From Lathyrus oleraceus (taxonomy: Eukaryota; Streptophyta; Magnoliopsida; Fabales; Fabaceae), in the NCBI RefSeq assembly GCF_024323335.1, contig NC_066581.1, forward strand, positions 459,751,197-459,815,196: 64,000 bases of DNA, given 5' to 3'. The translations under genes and the position numbers were made by a program. The notes beneath the pieces were generated by a model. That model searched no databases and was not told where the DNA came from. It worked only from the letters and a program-made list of their open reading frames with translations. This document shows positions 12,080-23,799 of the stretch, one piece after another. Numbering within the stretch: the first letter of the stretch is position 1; each line of letters opens with the position of its first letter.

Positions 12080-13441
12080 TGGACAATGGTAATGAAGAAA
12101 ATAAAGTGCATTATGTGAAAATGGAAGGTACCAATCCACAAATGTTGACCAAAGATAGGGAAGATCAAGGTCAAACCATAAAAGAGAGAAGTGAGATGAA
12201 GATTGGAGGTCAAGAAATAAACAAAATATTTTTGGCATTTTTAATATTTGAAAATAAACTTGAATTAAAATATTAAAGAAAGGTCAAACTTCAAATTCAG
12301 TTCAAATCAACTTTGAAAAGTCCAAGTGAATTATCCCAAGTTCAACAATGTCAAACAAAGTTTGACAAAAAATGTCATCATTTTTAAAAGTCAGAAACTA
12401 TTTTTAGTCAATTAAAAATGAATAAAAATAACCTAATTGAACTAAAATCTCAAATAAATCTCAAATCAATTAATAAATTGATGAGAATATTTTTTCATAG
12501 ATCCATCATCATTCAAAGAGGTTAGAAAAATATATTTGTATATTTTGAATATCAAAAACTATTAAAAATGACCAGAAAAGAGAAAATTATTAAAAAACAG
12601 CAAATGATAAAATAAAAAATATTAAAAATCATTTTTAGAAACTAGAAATTAAAAGAGAAATAATGCAATTGGTCCCATATTTTTTGGACCAATAATAAAA
12701 GAGATATGGATTTTTGAAAATGAGATGGAATTAAAAAATAAAATGGAAAATTCAGAAATTAGAAAAAACCACACGCGTTGGATGGATCCTCATTAATTGA
12801 CGTGAAGGATCTAATGGCAATGAGTTGCGCGCGCACCATAGTCCAAGGTCAATGAGAAACACAATGAATTAAATAAAGTCATAAGATCTGATGGCTATGA
12901 TATAAACTGCTGGCCACCGTCTTCCCCGGTGAGCTCCGTCGAAGGTCAAAAAATGCAGAGTTTCAAACGTTCATCAAAATGAATGATCCATGAACCATTC
13001 GAAAGGTGAAGTGATGTACATCACTCCTATGCCACTCACTTCCACTCTAGATTCCTATTAAGAGAGAAATCAGAGATGGAAGTTTGGTGGTGTTCAACTG
13101 AACTTGCTCGATTCCAACAATTAAACACACAATAATGATGCTTCTATAGAGAGGACTTCAGACAACACAATATCAAGGCCAATGGATCAAAGTATAAGGA
13201 GATTCGAAGCAAAAAACAGTTGATACAAACCTTTGAATTGTGAAAATTCCGAACAGAAACTTCAATAGATCAAATGATGAAGGTCTAGGAACTTTAGATC
13301 TGAAAATTCAACCAAATGCAATTGAATTTCAGATCTGAATTTTTGAAGAAGAATGAACTTTGTTCCTTTGGTATGGTTAGGGATTCAGTCTTGCAGCATT
13401 TCAGGCGCCTTCAGGTAGGACAATTGAAGAGCATAGCACAT

Positions 13442-13451
13442 GTATTTATAG
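13442..13451 (-). promoter_or_regulatory. Probable TATA box of LTR A
   Basis: The minus strand reads CTATAAATAC, followed about 100 nt later by an AGATCTGAAATTC leader. The same CTATAAATACATG context is conserved in LTR H (15591-15600). It probably drives the Ogre genomic RNA. Start site not tested. Confidence 0.6.
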
Positions 13452-14970
13452 TTGGAGGGGGTTGAACGCATGAGTTAACTCGTGTGCATGGAAAATGGAT
13501 TTTGCATTGCATGGGCTTGTGTGATCATGTGGAAGGCCCAATGATGACTGAAATGACATGCTGAGTTCATGTGAAATGCAAATGGACATGTATATTAAGT
13601 GTAATCAGCTCATGCATGACAATTGAATTAAATTTCACAAAATGCACTTAATCCTTCATGTCTTCGAAAATGGTGCTTCCAAACTCCATATGCAACCTTG
13701 TGAGTAATGGTTAGAAAGCTTGTTGCATAAGGAAAAAATGATATGTTGATCAAAATTCCAATTGGGCCTTGGAATTTAGTGAAACTTGAGCTTTAAGTGT
13801 AGGGTGCAAAACATGCATGAGTGAAGTTTCCAAATTTGGCCAATGTTCAAGCCCTTTTGTCCCAATGATGCAAGCTCCAAATGATAAAACCTTCAACATG
13901 AAAGTGGTAGATATTTTCAAGACAATTAATTTGGACTTAAAGTTTTAATCATTTGGGTTTTTAATGAAGAATTTTTGGGCACTTGAAGTTGGACTTTTTT
14001 CCATTTCAATGCATTTGGCCCAAAGTGACCTATAATGTCTTGCATTATCACATGTATTTCTTTTGAGATTTTGAAATTTTGCTCAACATAATATTTGAGT
14101 TATACACAATAAGCTTTCCAATTCTATTGGTCCCACCTCAAAATCATAAAAAATGAATGAGTTATGTTCTTGGGAAATTGACCCAAAATTAGGGTTTCAA
14201 TCAAAATGACCTATAATGTCTTGGAATGGATGATGACCTTACAAGCTTAAAATCCAATTTAGATGAACATGAAAGTTGTTAATATTTTCCTTAAGAACAC
14301 TTTTTATCTTGGGGTCATCTCCATTTGACCAACACATAAAAAGTTAGGTCTCAGTGTATTTTACAATAGTCAGATGAATTGATTGATCAACTTCTCAAGT
14401 CCACAACTCATATCTTGATGAATTGATGATTGAGGACACTCAAATGAGTTCAAATATGCATGGAATAATGAATTAAAGAAATTCCCTTGATGGTATTTGA
14501 CCATGGGCTGAGGTTGCTTCATGAGCAAGGCATTATTGATGATCAGATGAATTAGGGTTTCCTTGAGAAACAAACCTCAAATCCCTTGACTTGATTTGAT
14601 AAAAAATGATGAGTTAAGATGCTTGGGAGGCATATTTGATGGATGAGAGCTTTGGGAACCATTACCATGCTTGCTTTCATCTCCTCTTGACCTTTTCATT
14701 GCACAAAGGATCTCCTAGAAGCTTTTAGACCTTGTGATTGCTCAAGCTACAAACAAGAAATGTTAGTGATATATTTTTGTGCTTTTGGTTAGTAAATAAA
14801 AATGAGAAAAGAAACGATATACAATTCAAACATGCTTGGTGATCTCAAACCACTCACAAGAGGTCCCACCTAAAGGCAAAGGGAACCAAGATGCTTATGA
14901 TCCTTGAGGCTTTGCAAATGCAATGTTATGATGTCATGAGGGATCTTAGGGCCAAAATTGGGGTCTTACA

Positions 14971-17082
14971 AATGGTAATCAAAACCAATGCGTGAGATTA
15001 AAATATTTTAAACAAGATCAATGGCTCAGAACCTGTCCAGCATACAACCGGCGCTGGAACTCCAGTCACCTTCTCAAGCGAGGCTCACCAGACTGGTTCG
15101 GTCATCACCATCACATAAATGAAAAAGGAGGACATGATCTGAAAGAAAAAATGGTGTAGCATGAATTTGCCCTTAATTTTAACTAACTCCACATATATAA
15201 AAAGATATGGGGAGTTGAATTTTTTGGAGTGTCAACTGAGTTGCTTAGATTTGACCTCAAAGCAACTCAATCTTCTTGCCTACATTGGAAGGACTTCAGA
15301 CAACCAAAGATCCAAGAGAATTGATGAGAATTGAGTGAGAATCGAAGAGAAGAAGATTTCTGAAAAATACCTTCAATGTTGTGCAGAACTAGATCTTGCT
15401 TGCTTCAAACTTGACTTGATCACCCTCGATGAGCTTGCAGAAGTGGTTTGGCAATGGAACAAAGCTTTGGATCCTGGAGTTTTTGAATCTTCGAACAGTG
15501 AGATTCAAACTGAATTTTCAATTGTGAGGGTTTGAAAAGAGGGGGAAAAGTTGGCGCGCAAGGTGTGTTTGAAATGAGCTCAGAGGCCATGTATTTATAG
15601 AATTTGGGATTGATAATTGCGCACTTGAAATTTTGCTAAATTTGGCAATGTCATGCACAAGCTTGCATGGGCATGTACAGGCCTATGGAGCAATCCATTT
15701 TGATCCAATTCCAACTGTACTGAAGTTCAAATGATGCTTGAATGGCAAGGTAATGCAATGTGAAGTTTTGGACATTTGATTTTTCCACTTGATGCAGACC
15801 TGTTAAGACCATGTGCAGCCCTAGCAAACCTCATCCAAAATGCAAGAAATAGGACTCTTTGGAAAGCTTAGATCAAGGGGAACAACTTTGATGTTGGACA
15901 TGTTTTCATTTGGAACTTGGATCATGATGAATTTTGAGGTGGAAGTTTAGAAATTTCAACATGTTGAAAAAATTTCTAAGTGTCAAGTCATATACCTCAA
16001 TATTCCACCTTACTTAACTTTTCATGTGAGCTCCAAATGAGAAATGTGTCTTCACCAAAGTTGTAGATATTTCGAATACCTTAAAAATGGTCACAAATTT
16101 CATGTCATTTCGATTTATAATGAGAGAGTTATGCATTTTTGAAGTTGAGGAAAATCACTTGTTCAATGGTATAGGGCAAAAATGACCTATAATGTATCCT
16201 CATATCACATGCTCATAAAAGTTGAATTAGACATATTGAATTTGATTTTTCAACTTGGAAATCTTTAATATCATAAAAATTGAGCAAGTTATGGCCTTGG
16301 GAAGTTAACTTTCAAATTAGGGTTTAAACAAAATGACCTATAATGTTTCAACATAGAAAATGATTATCCAAGCAAAACTAGCTCTAGGTCTCAAATTAAA
16401 AGTTGTTTGTAATGTCATTTATAGTAACGTTTCTCTTGGAATCATTTTCATATGGTGAAAATTATAGGAGATAGAGTCTAGGGAGACCCAGTTTTGATTA
16501 GATGAATTCATCTGGCCAACCACCATCAACCAACTTGCTAACCTCCAAGTCTCTTGACTTTTTAGGCTCATGGTAGATCATATATGCATATGATGATGAA
16601 ATTTTAAGTGTCCCTTGATAAATTTGAACAATTGGTGAGGAAGCTTGTTGAAGAAGTTACTCAAGATACCCAGACAAACCAGGGTGTCCAATGCAAACTA
16701 CCTCCAAACTATGACGAATACTTGATCAAAGTAACATATGAAGATCATTTGGACTCATATATGATGCTTAGAGACATTGTGGATCCATCCTTGGTTGTGC
16801 TTTTATCCATGAGGGTCTTAAACCTTAAATAGGAGCTTGCTAGATCAATGGGGATCATGTCCTACCTACAAAAGAGTTAGGCAAATGCAAAGACATAACT
16901 TTGGAATTTTGGTTAGTAAAATGATAATATACAAGTATGATACAGTCACATGGGGCTTGGTGATCTCTCCCAAAATAAACCCAATGAAAGAGGGGTAAGG
17001 AGGATGCCAAAGTATGCTCCCAATGCTAATGCATATGATGAAGTTGCAAGAGGGATCTTAGGGTCAAAATTGGGGTCTTACA
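14971..17082 (-). repeat. Ogre LTR remnant H (5' end part)
   Basis: On the minus strand it starts TGTAAGACCCCAATTTTGACC at 17082 and follows LTR B closely (for example TTGACCTCAAAGCAACTC at 15250 and 43093). At 14970 it is cut by the insertion of Ogre-A. No polypurine tract follows at 17083, so this is the outer end of a 5' LTR or a solo LTR. Its TATA box (15591-15600) is intact. It has only one copy of the block duplicated in LTR B. Confidence 0.85.
15591..15600 (-). promoter_or_regulatory. Probable TATA box of LTR H
   Basis: The minus strand reads CTATAAATACATGGCC, matching the LTR A box. The equivalent site in LTR B (near 43460-43475) is changed to CTATGAATTA, so B has probably lost it. 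Confidence 0.55.
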
Positions 17083-18007
17083 CTCATAAATAAAACTTTA
17101 ATCAAACCCTAACACACATGTTTGTCTTCTTTAATTTGAACTTCAATTAGGTTTAAGACATTCTATATATAGCCATAGAATGAACTAGATTTAGGCCTTG
17201 TACACGAAGGGGACCAGCTGCACAACATTACATTACTAATCAAAAGTTTCCTAAAATGTCTCAAAATATAGAAAACTGAATAACTTTAAAAACAATTAGA
17301 ATCTCTGATTCCTCACTCACGGGCGCCATATTGGATTACTTAATATCCCTAGAAGATTATGTAATAAGGTAAACAATCAAACGTTACCAAGAGGAAAACC
17401 TGTTACAGACAAGATGTCAAACCCACATGTTAGGACATCTTGTTCAACATGTTGCAGCTAAATTAGTTTTACCAAAATTGCTATCAATCAAACAAACAAG
17501 GAATTAACAAACATGAAATATGTTCTTTGATCTTTCCTCTTTTTATTTATACCAAATTTGTGAAGTTTGGGTGAACATGAATCAAGATATAGTCATTCCA
17601 AGATGACTGCATGGCCAAGCATTAATCTTTAGATGTTCCCATGCATTGACCTATTTGGCACGGTTTGCTTCAAAAGGCCAGACATGTTCCATTACAATCA
17701 CACGCACCATTCTTTTCTTTCCCTAAAAAGCTCAAATAAGAAGATTTGCATGCATACTCATGTTTCCATGCATTTGCCCAAAAGAAGAAAATGGAAAGTG
17801 TACAAACTTGCTGACTCCACTCTCTCTCACGTGCCAACTTGCTCCTGTTTTTTCAACTCCATTCCCTTGACCAAAACGCACCAAAGCATCCCTTGAATCA
17901 ACATGAAATGCACCAAGCTATCTCCCTCTCATTTTCACTCAATTTTCCAAACTTGCCCTTTAACAGATATTTAATTTTGGCCAACACTTCACCTCACTCT
18001 ACACACT
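17083..18007. other. Unassigned sequence right of LTR H
   Basis: AT-rich, with no coding similarity recognised. It contains a perfect 10-bp inverted repeat, ACAAGATGTC (17409-17418) and GACATCTTGT (17434-17443), of a kind common in legume copia LTRs, so a copia LTR remnant is possible. The 87-codon plus-strand ORF at 17633-17896 has no recognisable features and is not called a gene. Confidence 0.4.
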
Positions 18008-20985
18008 CTATATAACACCCTTTTGCCCCCATTTCACAAAAACACGCCCTTAAAGAGAGAGAAATCAGATCTGTTAATTCCAAGCTTTCAAGCAATTTCC
18101 TCACTTGAAGCTATCTTCTCCTAATTTCTCTTGTTCCATTCCTATTTTTGGAAGATCATAGAGCATTTTTGGTGGGGTTTATGAAGCTGTAAGCAAGCAA
18201 AAGAGATAATGGACCTTGTCCACTAGGTAAGTTTATTTTCTCTTAATCTCCTTCATTCTAGATCTAAAAATGTCATGAGTAGGTCATATACATTGCATGT
18301 GATAGGCTTAAGATCTAAGTGATGCTTGCTTGCTTGGATACTTGATGATTGAAGTTGCTGAAAATTTGAAAACAATTGTGATTGCTTGACTTTTGTTCCG
18401 ATTTTCTCCATGTTTAATCCATCATTTTGATTTTTCTTTGGCATGGTTGTGTTCTACTATATGAGATCTACATTTTTTTATTTTTATTTCATGGAATTTA
18501 GAGAAAGTTATGTGAGCTTGAAGTTGTTGTGTTAGATGCATGGAGTTAGGGTTTTGGGTCGTGCATGAGTCTGGTGTGAGACTGAACATGATAGCGTGTC
18601 ATTTTCTGATTAGTTGGGCTTGGTTTTTTCGTTTTGTGACTTAAGTGGTGGCGTGATCGATTGATACCTGTTCACATGATTTTTTGTGATTTTTGTTATT
18701 TATTTAAATGTCACATTTGATTAAATCTGACTTTAAGTGGAATTAGATCATGGGCCTAGCGCACTTGCTTTTCCCACCCCTAGCTTTTGGGACCATGTGT
18801 GTGTTTAACTTTTCTCTAGTTCATGTTCATTTTGTTGATGCACCACCTTTGCCACTTAAGTCCATTTTATTTCTTTTTGTTTTTATTTTCTTTTATGATT
18901 TTATTTTAATATTTCCAATACTAAAAAAATTACCCAAAAATTCATGAATATATTTTAGGATGTTATTTAATTTCCTATATTTTTTATTTTATTTTTTCAA
19001 TTGTTTTGGTATTTTATTTTAATTTTACCATGAAATGTGTTTTGTTTGATCTAGTTTGTGAATTAGGGTTTGATTCTTGATGTTTCCCTTTGAGTTTTAA
19101 CCCATTTTTTGCACACACTTAGAAAAATTCATATAGGACCTTTCAGTGTTAGTTTCATGACTTGATCATTTATTTTGGTTCATATTTGAATCGATTTTTG
19201 ATGCCTAACTTATATGATCAATAATGGTTTTTGGTGCTTGATGTTTGTTACCATTTTGAACATGTTAGGGAATTTTTAGACACATATATGCTTAGGGTCT
19301 GAGTGTGTATGTGAGTTACTTTGGTATTAAATTGATGCATGTCTATTGTGTTTTAATGAGCCTTGATTGTATGCTTACTTGTTAAGGTCCGTGTGGATAA
19401 GTGTTGATTGTTTGAGTTGCTTCTTGACCACTCTCTTAGGCACATTTTAGGACACTTGTAAGTGGCTGACTTCATGATGCTTTGATAATTTTTCACCTAT
19501 TTTTGGAGCCTCCTAAATATTTCTCTTGTGTGATATAATTCATGCCTAATTGATTAACTTTTTCTTACATTGTTTGTTTGTTTAGAGTATACACTTATGC
19601 AACCATTTAGGGTTTGTTTTTCCCTCTTGTTCTTGATTGGGATACCACGATGTGGAGCCTATTTACTCTATTTTATAGGTCCTTCCATGTTCTTTTTATT
19701 GTGTTTACGATTGAGTGTCACTTCTAATGTTTGCTTGCACGCCTTGTGATCTTTCCTTAAGCATATCTTATGCTATGGCTTCTTAATGCTTGGTTGATTT
19801 ATGTGATTGATGTAACATGCCATTTTATTCTAACTTGTGGGTTCTTGATACCTCATTTCCATGTTCCATTCTCATTTTTGCTTAACATGATGCTATGTTC
19901 CATTTAGAGGCATGCTTAGGTTTCACTATGTTTATCTTTTCTTCCCATCTTTGAGTATGGTTTGGTATGATACCTTTGTGATGATTATAGGTCATTTATG
20001 TGTGAGTATGCCATTTCGAAACTACTGAACTCTCTTGTTTTATTTCCTAATTCTATGCCTTGTGCCCATCCTCCATTGTTAGGAATCATTGACTTCTCTT
20101 GTTGACTTGGATGAATGATTATTTACTTTGATGTTTATGCTCTTGAACTTAATTATTGTTTGAATCTTTGTATTCCATAGAGACATGTTTAAGTTTAATA
20201 TCTTGTTCATGTTTGTATCTTTTTGTTAACCATGACCCTTATCTTTTGTCTTTGCTTGTTAGCACCTAGATTAGAGGACTAATTTCCAATTAGAGTTGTA
20301 TGTGATCCTGCATTTGTGCAAACTTGTGACATCTTTTTACCAAGCATGATTGATTGATGATGATGAGTTTATTGTGCCTTAATTTCTGAATTGTATGTCT
20401 TCTCATATTCTTCACTTTAATTCAACTACTTATGCCATTCTAAGTTAAGCACTTAACACTTATAGCCTTGTATGCTAGCTTGCTTAAGTGCTTACTTTCT
20501 TTTGGGCCTTCTAATGCCAAAACCCCTTGTGCATGACCCTTAGGGTTTGGTTTGACATGTCTAAATGTTTACATTGATGATAAGTTGATGCCACATGAAT
20601 GTTTTATGACATGCTCCTTACTTGAGTTTTGATTGCAATTTGCTTGAGCCTTGTCTCCCATTACCATGACTAGTTAAGTTTTGATGTGTAACTTGAAATG
20701 TTGGTGATAAGTTGAGATATCTTAAATCATATTTAGACTTATGTGTTTACCTCTTGTCTTCTATTTTCTTTCTTTCTTTCGCATTTGATCAATCACCGTT
20801 TATGTTATGTATTTTGTCACATATTCGGCCAAAATCCAGGTAACTTGTATTACTTTGTCTGAATTAATGTTCTGTCGAGTCTATTTCTTTCACCAATAGC
20901 TAATTTTACTATTTCATCATTGCTAGTGTCATTTATACTTTTTTCGCATTTTACCCTTTGGGTGTGTGCATTTGCTGCACTTCAG
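18008..20985 (+). other. T-rich block with TATA box and splice-like ends (LTR-like or leader/intron)
   Basis: A TATA sequence (CTATATAACACC, 18008-18019) is followed by a leader with GAGAGAAATCAGATCTG, like the AGATCTG leaders downstream of the TATA boxes of the Ogre LTRs here. At about 18226 there is CACTAGGTAAGTTT (a strong donor consensus), then about 2.76 kb of T-rich sequence without coding similarity, then TTTGCTGCACTTCAG|GTTGATG (acceptor-like, about 20985). It may be the body of an old plus-strand LTR or a non-coding transcript with an intron. I recognise no protein. Confidence 0.35.
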
Positions 20986-21077
20986 GTTGATGCAGGTACT
21001 CAAGCAGGATCGAATGTAAAAACCAGGGAGACGCTAACATATAATTGGAAAGAGGATTGCATGGTCTAGTAGGCCTG

Positions 21078-21270
21078 TTACGGCCACCCGTAGCACCTAC
21101 TACGGGTCGTAGTATGAACCCCTAAAGGCATAGAGGAACACAATCCAAATAGTGGCCTACTACGGCCACCCGTAGCACCTGCTATGGGTCGTAGTAGGGG
21201 ACCTGGCATAAGACCTCTCATATAGTGGCCTTCTACGGCCACCCATAGCACCGGTTACAGGTCGTAGCAG
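21078..21270 (+). repeat. Three paired inverted-repeat units in the Athila-like LTR
   Basis: Each unit has CTACGG-ccac-CCGTAG followed after 3 bp by an imperfect CTACTACG-ggt-CGTAGTAG. Centres of the two inverted repeats are at 21085.5/21106, 21167.5/21188 and 21240.5/21261, that is 20.5 bp apart every time. Units repeat at 82 and 73 bp. They lie about 125-320 bp upstream of the TATA box, in the U3 enhancer position. Confidence 0.85.
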
Positions 21271-21394
21271 GCATGCATGAAAAAAGTCAAATTTTGACTT
21301 TGCTGTTATCATTCCTAAGTGAGGGGTATTTTGGTTAATTGTGAGGCGGATGTGATGAACTTTTGTGGATCAATTCGAAGGAAGATAAGACTTG

Positions 21395-21404
21395 TCTATA
21401 AGAG
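21395..21404 (+). promoter_or_regulatory. Probable TATA box of the Athila-like LTR
   Basis: TCTATAAGAG lies about 860 bp upstream of the PBS, followed by purine-rich AAGTTTTGAGACAAGAAAGG. Position and context fit an LTR promoter. Confidence 0.5.
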
Positions 21405-22259
21405 GGAAAGTTTTGAGACAAGAAAGGGACACTTTTGAGAGAGCACAAATTTCTTACAATTCAGAATTAGAGGAATCCAGGTTTTGGGAGGAACGGGATT
21501 TTTTATGAGCGGAAGCAATTGAAGATTAAAGTTCATATGAATACTTGTAATGTCTCTATTTTATATTTTGATTGGCTTGAATATTATGAGTAGTTAAATC
21601 CCCAAATGCTACTGGGTGTCCCTGATTTGAATCTGTGATAACTTTGAGTTTACATTTGCAATGACAATATTGTTTTTCAGAATTACTTCAATCTTGTGAT
21701 GTGCTTAATGCTTTCTCTTTCAGAACAATTGAGATTGTTGTATGATTATCAATTAGGATGGGCCGCCGTTGATAATGCTTTCGTAAGATTATTCAACAGT
21801 AGATATTACCTAGTACTCAGGAAACCCTATAGGAACCAAATTGTTCTCGATATATTAAGGCTTAATTTCATCGTTAATTTTCTATGGACGTAGAGATTAG
21901 GGCTGAATGATTAAAGGTTTTCTCACCAACACCTTGGGAGGAAATACCCATGAGAACTGCTAGTAATTAATTGATATTTATTGATGCAATTGTGACTCAG
22001 AGTTGTTACAGGGACAAATCACACACCTTCCCTAGAATATTATTCTCTCTTGAAAACCCTTTTACAACATTATTTATTTTATTTAAAATTAGTTGTATAC
22101 ATTTGAATCTAAAAACCCGCAACACAAGTTTTTGTCTAATTGAACAACAATTAAAACTCAATATTTGCAAACAGTCCTTGAGATCGGCATTCTGGGAACT
22201 TTCCCTATTATTACTATACAGGAAAAATAGTACACTTACTCTCTTTTTGATCAAGTGTT

Positions 22260-22277
22260 TGGTGCCATTGTCGGGGA
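22260..22277 (+). other. Athila-like primer-binding site
   Basis: TGGTGCCATTGTCGGGGA differs by a few bases from the TGGCGCCGTTGTCGGGGA type (tRNA-Asp) usual in Athila/Cyclops elements. It lies six bases after the presumed LTR end. Confidence 0.75.
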
Positions 22278-22447
22278 CTGCCAAACTATAAAGTTTAATT
22301 TAGTTCAGTTAAAATTTTTTTGCTCTGCAACTAAAATTTAATTTATGTTATTTTGTTTATTTCGACCTTTATCTATTAACCTGTCTCTGATATTTTTATG
22401 CGATGTAAGGCCTCAGTTGAATTTCCTTTTAACATAGAAATCATAGA

Positions 22448-22959
22448 ACTTTACATGCAAGACTCAGACAAGCTAGACAAGAAAAATTAGAATTAGACAA
22501 AGAACAACCAACCGTTCATTCAGAGCCAGATTCAGAGCCGGAAAAAGAACCAGAGAAGGATCCAGAAAGAGAGGCCGAAATAATGGATGAAAATCCATCA
22601 CCGAAAATATTGTTAGGTGACTAGGGCATGAAAAATGCACCGGGTGGTAGGAAACCTATTTCGGGAAAAATCAACAAAGATGTCAATAAGCATTTACATA
22701 GGTTTCTGACAATGATCACCACTCTCAATATGGAGAGGCATACGGAAGAGGCGAAGAAGCTACGAATGTTCCCGTTCACCCTATCTGAAGATGCAAAAGA
22801 TGGTTCTACTTATTACCTACTGGGAGTATTACCACTTGGGAACAAATGGAAACTACTTTTCTAAATGAGTATTTTCCAGCTCCAGTCTTCCTCAGGAAGA
22901 GATACGACATCATGAACTTCAAACAAAAAGAAGGTGAATTAGTTGGTGATTCATACTTT
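22448..22959 (+). pseudogene. Athila-like gag fragment
   Basis: The frame from about 22448 reads an Arg/Gln-rich start, an acidic repeat (EPDSEPEKEPEKDPEREAE), LLGD, then an in-frame TAG (22622-22624), then NAPGGR. Next comes MERHTEEAKKLRMFPFTLSEDAK, matching the Athila gag core. A frameshift near 22835 moves to TTWEQMETTFLNEYFPAP and RYDIMNFKQKEGE. It stops at 22959 where the sequence changes. Only about 170 codons remain of a much larger gag; it is not functional. Confidence 0.78.
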
Positions 22960-23799
22960 TGTACCCCATAACTTGAGATCCATCTATGCTCATATGTGCC
23001 TCATTCATAAATAATCAACACATGCTAACAAGCATCCTAGACTCAAGGTTATGGTCAATGAAAATCAGGTATTTGGCCTGAAGATGGTGGTTTTGCCCAT
23101 CATGTGAGTTGAAATCCTAATTGATTTATTTCTTTGGGACCTTAACTCCTGAGGCCTACATCTTGACATTCATCTGTACCTCCCAACCCTAACTCTTGGC
23201 TTTGTTTCTATATGATCTTGTGCCTGACCTTCTGTGTGTCTGAATTGACTTTTAAACCCTAATGGTGGGCCCATGGTTTGAGATTTTTTCTTATGGAGCT
23301 TTTGATGAGAGTTGAAAACCCTAGTTGTGGTTCATGACATGAGTGCATTTCTTATGTTGATTACTTCCTGGTTTGAGGCCTTTGGTTGATTACTTGGATC
23401 TGAATTTGGCTAATAAACCCTAGTACATGGCTTGTTTGTCTTCATATTCCATTGTGTATTGATCTGGTCTCATTTGATTGAGGTCGGACTTTATCCATGG
23501 GCATTGTTGTGAAACCCTAGCTCATAAAAGGGGTTTGGTTGTTCTTTGTGATTTGCATCATGTTATTTCTATTAAGTTCATTTGATGACCAGGGCTTCAT
23601 AACTTTGATTGTTCAAGTTGGTTAATTCAATATTCATGCATTGGTGTAAGAATCATAGTGCATTCAAATCCTATAGATTTAAGTTTCATGGCCCATGGAC
23701 TTGAAGCATTATGAATCAAGTCATGAACATTTGTAATTCATAGGCTAATTTCCAATTCCTTATAGAAACCATTTCATATATATTCAAAACTAGACAATC
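22960..23799 (+). other. LTR-like scrap between Athila-like gag and Ogre-D
   Basis: Starts TGTACCCCATAACTTGAG, resembling the LTR starts of Tat elements in this window (element E: TGTAGCACCTCAAATTTTC), and contains several AACCCTA-type phrases. There is no coding similarity. It ends at the Ogre-D breakpoint near 23800. Reading it as a truncated LTR is inference. Confidence 0.35.

Larger units (their letters stand above)
1..14970 (-). mobile_element. Ogre-A: Ty3/gypsy Tat-lineage LTR retrotransposon, partial
   Basis: Read on the minus strand from 14970 downward this is a 5' LTR (14970-10242), PBS (10235-10218), leader, ORF1, gag, protease, intron, RT, RNase H, a second RNase H, an integrase stub and a 3' untranslated region that runs off the left edge. 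The 3' LTR is outside the window, so the target-site duplication cannot be confirmed; the five bases after the LTR are AATGG (14971-14975). The order ORF1-gag-pro-intron-RT-RH-aRH-INT is the established Ogre order. Every coding part has stops or frameshifts and the integrase core is deleted, so the copy is defective. It is inserted in an older Ogre LTR (14971-17082). Confidence 0.93.
10242..14970 (-). repeat. Ogre-A 5' LTR (4729 bp)
   Basis: On the minus strand the LTR starts TGTAAGACCCCAATTTTGGC (14970) and ends ...CCCCGCTACA (10242), followed by the PBS. The length of about 4.7 kb fits Ogre. A TATA box lies at 13442-13451; the downstream part (about 10.4-13.3 kb) is T-rich on the minus strand. 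The last 200 bp or so is clearly similar to LTR B (shared GTCCTAGGTACTC/CATCCTAGGTACTC block and GGGGGTTGGTTA). No second copy lies in the window for dating. Small ORFs in it are not genes. Confidence 0.92.
20986..22959 (+). mobile_element. Athila-like Ty3/gypsy element, 5' fragment
   Basis: The fragment shows an LTR-like region with repeated inverted motifs (21078-21270), a TATA box (21396), a PBS of tRNA-Asp type (22260-22277) and a gag fragment (22448-22959). The LTR appears to end at GATCA (22253), with a short spacer before the PBS. The LTR start is not clear; 20986 is a guess. Everything after gag is missing: at 22960 the sequence changes to TGTACCCC..., an LTR-like scrap. PBS type and gag fit the Athila/Cyclops group known in legumes. 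Confidence 0.72.

Noticed and set aside
12029..12238. Ser-rich and Leu-rich short ORFs
   Set aside because: They are produced by the GAA microsatellite in LTR A.
17633..17896. 87-codon plus-strand ORF
   Set aside because: No domain, signal or codon pattern; AT-rich unassigned region.
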